Part shown: positions 22,428-26,049 of the stretch, one piece after another
Layout: each line of letters begins with the position of its first letter
How positions within the stretch are numbered: the stretch's first letter is position 1
Assembly (NCBI GenBank): GCA_036555105.1
Contig: DATBMA010000072.1
Coordinates: 1-26,049, forward strand
Origin: DATBMA01 sp036555105
GTDB taxonomy: Bacteria; Actinomycetota; Acidimicrobiia; Spongiisociales; ZC4RG35
Direction of reading: 5' to 3'
Length of the DNA: 26,049 nucleotides
Translations under genes and position numbers: made by a program
The notes under the pieces: generated by a model
Database searches by the model: none
What the model was told of the DNA's origin: nothing
Seen by the model: only the letters and a program-made list of their open reading frames with translations

Positions 22428-25400
22428 GCCCCAGGGCCTGGTCCACCAGACGCGCTTGCTCGTCCTGATGGACCTTGAGCGATCCGGTGGCGGGCGAGGC
22501 AGCGGGCCGGCGGCCAGCGTAGATCGGTTCCCTGGCGAAGATCCTTCGCAGGTGATGCCAGAGGAATCGGTTGGCTCCCATGTTCTCCGGCTCCTCCTGG
22601 CACCAGACCAGCTCCGCCTGAGGATGTCGGAACGCCAGCGCGGCCAGCCGTTGCTCAGGAATCGGATAGAGCTGCGCCACCCTGACCAGGGCGACGTCTT
22701 CCAATTCGGCTGCTTCCCGGCGGCGAGCCAGGTCGAAGTAGACCTTGCCCGAACAGAGCACCAGACGCCTCGCACCCTCCGGCAGATCGTCGTCGTCGAA
22801 GACAGGCTCGAAACGCCCTTCCGACAGCACCGTCACGGGTGAGAACGACTCCCTCGCTCTCAGCGACGACTTCGGGGTAAAGACGATGAGAGGCTTGCGC
22901 GGCCTGAGCAGGGCTTGTCGGCGGAGCAAGTGGAAGTACTGGCCGGTACTGGAGGGATTGACGACCCTCAGGTTGTCGTCTGCGCAGAGTTCCAGGAAGC
23001 GCTCTATCCGGGCCGAGGAGTGTTCGGGGCCTTGGCCCTCGAACCCATGCGGCAGCAGCATCACCAGGCCGGACTGCTGGCCCCATTTCGCCTCCCCGGC
23101 GGCAATGAACTGATCGATCACCACCTGGGCACCGTTGGCGAAGTCTCCGAACTGCGCCTCCCACAACACCAAGGCCTCCGGCCACTCGACCGAGTAGCCG
23201 TACTCGAATCCCACCGCCGCGTATTCGGAGAGAAGCGAGTCGACGATGCGCACCCTGGTGTTGGGGGCGAGAACTTCGAGCGGTGCCCAGTCCTCCCCGG
23301 TCCGGTAGTCGGTGAGCTCGGCGTGGCGATGGCTGAAGGTCCCGCGGCGGGAGTCCTCGCCTGCCAACCGAACCGGCACGCCTTCCATGGCCAGCGAGCC
23401 GAGGGCGAGGGCCTCGGCGGTGGCCCAATCAAAGTAACCGGTGCCGTAGGCCTCGGCCCGCTCGTCGAGGGCTTTGGTGAGCTTGGGATGAATGGTGAAT
23501 CGGCCCCCCGGACTGGTGCAGAAGAGCAGGATCTCCTGCAACTTCCGACGATCCACCGCAGTGTCGGGCTCCTCGGATGGAGCTGCTGCCGGCTTGTCCA
23601 CTCGCGGCACCGGCTCCGAGTGCCGGGTCTCCTGGAAGGCCCGGTCCATGATCTCGTGGAAGTCCGAGAGGGCGGCGTCTCCCTCCTCGACGGTGATGGC
23701 GCCTGTATTGACCAGACGTTCCATGTAGAGCTTGCGCGCCGACCGGTGCTGGTCGATCAACCTGTACATCAGCGGCTGGGTGTAGGAGGGCTCGTCACCC
23801 TCGTTGTGACCGCGCCGTCGATAGCAGACGAGGTCGATCACAACGTCCTTGTTGAACGCCTGCCTGAACTCGAAGGCGAGGCGGGCGACCCGCACCACGG
23901 CCTCGGGGTCGTCCCCGTTGACGTGGATGATGGGTGCCTGCACCGTCTTGGCGACATCGGTGGCATAGAACGACGAGCGGGCATCGAGGGTCGAGGTGGT
24001 GAACCCGACCTGATTGTTGATCACGATGTGGACGGTGCCACCGGTCCGGTAGCCCCGCAGCCCAGAGAGGTTGAACGTCTCCACGACGACTCCCTGGCCG
24101 GCGAAGGCGGCGTCACCGTGCATCAGGACCGGCATCACCTGCAGGTATCCCTCCTTGCCGCGCTTCTCCTGCTTGGCGCGCACCACCCCTTCCAGCACGG
24201 GATCCACAGCCTCCAGATGGCTGGGGTTGGCCACGACCTGGACTCCGATCATCCCGGCGGTGGAGTCGTATTTGCCGGTGAATCCGAGGTGGTACTTGAC
24301 GTCGCCGGAGCCTCCGGTGGTGTCGGGGTCGAGATCCCCCTCGAACTCCCGGAAGATCTTCTCGTAGCTCTTCCCGATGATGTTGGCGAGGACGTTGAGC
24401 CTTCCCCGATGGGACATCCCCATGACCACTTCGTCCATGCCCGCTTCGGCTGCCGAGCCGAGCAGCGCATCGAGCAGGGGGATCAGGGACTCTGCGCCTT
24501 CGAGCCCGAAGCGCTTGTGCCCGACGTACTTGGTGTGGAGGAAGCGCTCGAAGGCCTCGGCCTGGTTCAGCTTGTGGAGGATGCGCGACTGCTCGTCCCG
24601 CGTCAGATCGGTCCGCGGGATCTCAACCCGCTCCTGCAGCCATTGTTTCTCCAGCGTGTCCTGCATGTGCATGTACTCGATGCCGACGGTGCGGCAGTAG
24701 GCGTTGCGCAGCCTGGCGAGGATGTCGCCGAGGGGCAGGACAGGGACACCTCCAATGCCTGCGCAGGCGAACTCACGGTCGAGGTCCCAGATGGTGAGCC
24801 CGTAGGTGCGAGGGTCGAGCTCGGAGTGCATGGTCGGCTTCTTCTGGCGCAGAGGATCGAGATCGGCGATGAGATGCCCCCGCACCCGGTAGGCGTCGAT
24901 CAGCCGGAAGACATTCGCCTGCTTCTCGGCCCAGCGGGCACTGCCAATGGGCGGGTTGTCGTCGACCGCCCACTGCGCCGGCGTGTACGGGACCTCGAGC
25001 GCCTCGAAGATCTCCTCGTAGAAGCCTTCCTCACCCAGCAGCAGCCGGTGGATGAACGCCAGCAACTCACCTGACTGGGCGCCTTGGATCACACGGTGGT
25101 CGTATGTCGAGGTGAGGGTCACCACCCTTCCCATCCCCTGGCGAGCGAGAAAGGCCGGGTCGGACCCCTGGTACTCGGGGGGGTAGGCGATCGCCCCAAC
25201 CCCGATGATCACCCCCTGGTCCGGCATCAGGCGAGGCACCGACTGGACAGTCCCGATGGTGCCTGGGTTGGTGAGGGTGGCGGTGGTGCCGGCGAACTCT
25301 GCCAGCTCCAGCCGGTTTGTGCGGGCTCGATGCACCAGATCTTCGTAGGCGATCCAGAACTGCTTGAAGTCAAAGGTGTCGGCCTGCTTGATGTTGGGAA

Positions 25401-26022
25401 CGAGTAGCCCGCGGGTCCCGTCCTTCCGCTCCACATCGATGGCGAGGCCAAGGTTCACGTGCGGGAACCGCGTCAAATGTGGCTGGCCATCGATCTCGGC
25501 GTAGGCAACGTTGAGAGCCGGATATTCCTTCAGGGCCTTCACCACCGCCCAGCCGATCAGGTGGGTGAAGCTCACCTTGGCCCGCTCGGTGAGACGGCGC
25601 AGCTGGTTGTTGATGATCAGCCGGTTGACCTCGAGCAGCTTGGCCGGAATGGAGCGAACAGAAGTGGCCGTGGGGACCTCGAGGCTGGCCTCCATCCGGT
25701 CGGCAACCACCGCGGCCGCTCCTCGCAACGGCTCCGGCTCGGCCCCGTCCGCGCCGGCCGGTGTCGCGGCCGCGCCATCTGGACTTGGCACCTCCACTAC
25801 CGAGGTGGGAGCGGCAGTCGTCGGCGCAAGCGGCTCGATCACGGGCTGAGCCGCCGGGACCGGTACCGCGTTGAGCACCGGGCTCTGGGGGCGATAGTCC
25901 TCGAAGAACTCCTGCCAGGCCTCGCTCACCGACTCAGGGTCTTCGAGGTACTGGCGGTAGACCTCGTCAACCAGCCAGATGTTTGGCCCGAAGTCGACTT
26001 GGGCTGTTTCGGGGTCGGCCAC
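22423..26022 (-). CDS. kgd: Multifunctional 2-oxoglutarate metabolism enzyme (Kgd; fused E2-like and E1)
   Basis: A 1199-residue chain of the actinobacterial Kgd/SucA type. Residues 1-45 (FGPNIWLVDEVYRQYLEDPE) are the usual N-terminal helical segment, 46-100 a Pro/Ala-rich linker, about 105-335 an E2-like acyltransferase domain with YDHRVIQG (His309), and the rest a complete E1 with GMSHRGRLNVLAN, the ThDP region HGDAAFAGQG to VINNQVGF, and CYRRRGHNEGDEP. In mycobacteria this enzyme links 2-oxoglutarate to succinyl-CoA or succinic semialdehyde and carboligation products and is controlled by GarA; no GarA gene is seen here. GTG start 26022 with no Shine-Dalgarno sequence but TAGCAT exactly 6 nt upstream. 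Confidence 0.97.
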   Translation of the reverse strand: MADPETAQVDFGPNIWLVDEVYRQYLEDPESVSEAWQEFFEDYRPQSPVLNAVPVPAAQPVIEPLAPTTAAPTSVVEVPSPDGAAATPAGADGAEPEPLRGAAAVVADRMEASLEVPTATSVRSIPAKLLEVNRLIINNQLRRLTERAKVSFTHLIGWAVVKALKEYPALNVAYAEIDGQPHLTRFPHVNLGLAIDVERKDGTRGLLVPNIKQADTFDFKQFWIAYEDLVHRARTNRLELAEFAGTTATLTNPGTIGTVQSVPRLMPDQGVIIGVGAIAYPPEYQGSDPAFLARQGMGRVVTLTSTYDHRVIQGAQSGELLAFIHRLLLGEEGFYEEIFEALEVPYTPAQWAVDDNPPIGSARWAEKQANVFRLIDAYRVRGHLIADLDPLRQKKPTMHSELDPRTYGLTIWDLDREFACAGIGGVPVLPLGDILARLRNAYCRTVGIEYMHMQDTLEKQWLQERVEIPRTDLTRDEQSRILHKLNQAEAFERFLHTKYVGHKRFGLEGAESLIPLLDALLGSAAEAGMDEVVMGMSHRGRLNVLANIIGKSYEKIFREFEGDLDPDTTGGSGDVKYHLGFTGKYDSTAGMIGVQVVANPSHLEAVDPVLEGVVRAKQEKRGKEGYLQVMPVLMHGDAAFAGQGVVVETFNLSGLRGYRTGGTVHIVINNQVGFTTSTLDARSSFYATDVAKTVQAPIIHVNGDDPEAVVRVARLAFEFRQAFNKDVVIDLVCYRRRGHNEGDEPSYTQPLMYRLIDQHRSARKLYMERLVNTGAITVEEGDAALSDFHEIMDRAFQETRHSEPVPRVDKPAAAPSEEPDTAVDRRKLQEILLFCTSPGGRFTIHPKLTKALDERAEAYGTGYFDWATAEALALGSLAMEGVPVRLAGEDSRRGTFSHRHAELTDYRTGEDWAPLEVLAPNTRVRIVDSLLSEYAAVGFEYGYSVEWPEALVLWEAQFGDFANGAQVVIDQFIAAGEAKWGQQSGLVMLLPHGFEGQGPEHSSARIERFLELCADDNLRVVNPSSTGQYFHLLRRQALLRPRKPLIVFTPKSSLRARESFSPVTVLSEGRFEPVFDDDDLPEGARRLVLCSGKVYFDLARRREAAELEDVALVRVAQLYPIPEQRLAALAFRHPQAELVWCQEEPENMGANRFLWHHLRRIFAREPIYAGRRPAASPATGSLKVHQDEQARLVDQALGL

Positions 26023-26028
26023 CCGCCA

Positions 26029-26034
26029 ATGCTA
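26029..26034 (-). promoter_or_regulatory. Candidate -10 box of kgd (TAGCAT)
   Basis: TAGCAT on the minus strand sits at -12 to -7 of the kgd GTG, placing transcription start on the start codon. The -35 would fall at or beyond the window edge. Confidence 0.35.
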
Positions 26035-26049
26035 TCGGGCAGTCCTACG

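Noticed and set aside
22915..25074. 719-residue plus-strand open frame opposite kgd
   Set aside because: A shadow of the strongly biased third-position G+C of kgd; no recognisable domain.

Overview
The window is a compact, high-GC bacterial chromosome segment, close to two-thirds G+C in most genes. It fits an actinobacterium, possibly of the Acidimicrobiia. The best lineage clue is the actinobacterial-style 2-oxoglutarate metabolism enzyme Kgd, a single chain carrying both E2-like and E1 domains. A MutT1-type Nudix/histidine-phosphatase fusion and several apparently leaderless promoters agree with this. The class-level assignment is an inference. There is no rRNA, tRNA, CRISPR array, integrase, transposase or phage module that I can support.

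Layout, left to right. (1) The end of leuC and a complete leuD (leucine synthesis, + strand), then a lone cyclic-nucleotide-binding-domain protein. (2) A minus-strand group: a small lipoprotein, a Nudix hydrolase, a glycerophosphodiester phosphodiesterase and the nucleoid protein HU. (3) A histidine-degradation cluster on the minus strand (3.6-10.9 kb). In transcription order it reads hutG, hutH, an unknown Pro/Glu-rich protein, hutU, hutI, with a plus-strand methyltransferase wedged between the unknown gene and hutU. Together HutH, HutU, HutI and HutG would take histidine through urocanate, imidazolonepropionate and formiminoglutamate to glutamate plus formamide. (4) A PaaG-like crotonase, a DUF3237 protein and a phosphoribosyltransferase-like protein. 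(5) A patch of lower G+C holding a secreted metzincin-type metalloprotease translationally coupled to a lipoprotein. (6) hisC, divergent from a one-chain E1 (alpha plus beta) of a pyruvate or branched-chain 2-oxoacid dehydrogenase. (7) A second lower-G+C patch with an unlisted 51-residue ORF and a lipoprotein. (8) A DUF4177 protein, a netrin-like membrane-anchored protein, a LOG-family protein, a small zinc-ribbon candidate coupled to MutT1, and kgd running in from the right edge.

Observations most worth following are these: a ClpX-type C4 zinc finger fused to the N-terminus of HutI; a HutG that lacks the usual metal-binding His of the GGDHS motif; the protease-lipoprotein pair in atypical DNA; two families of 7-8 bp tandem intergenic repeats at hut and hisC/E1 boundaries; a 50-bp near-perfect palindrome swallowing the hutH stop codon; a recurrent TAnnnT box exactly 6 nt before start codons, suggesting leaderless transcripts; and a TTGA overlap linking the small zinc-ribbon gene to MutT1. 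No intergenic gap exceeds 300 bases; the largest are 16361-16554 and 3469-3630, both described below.
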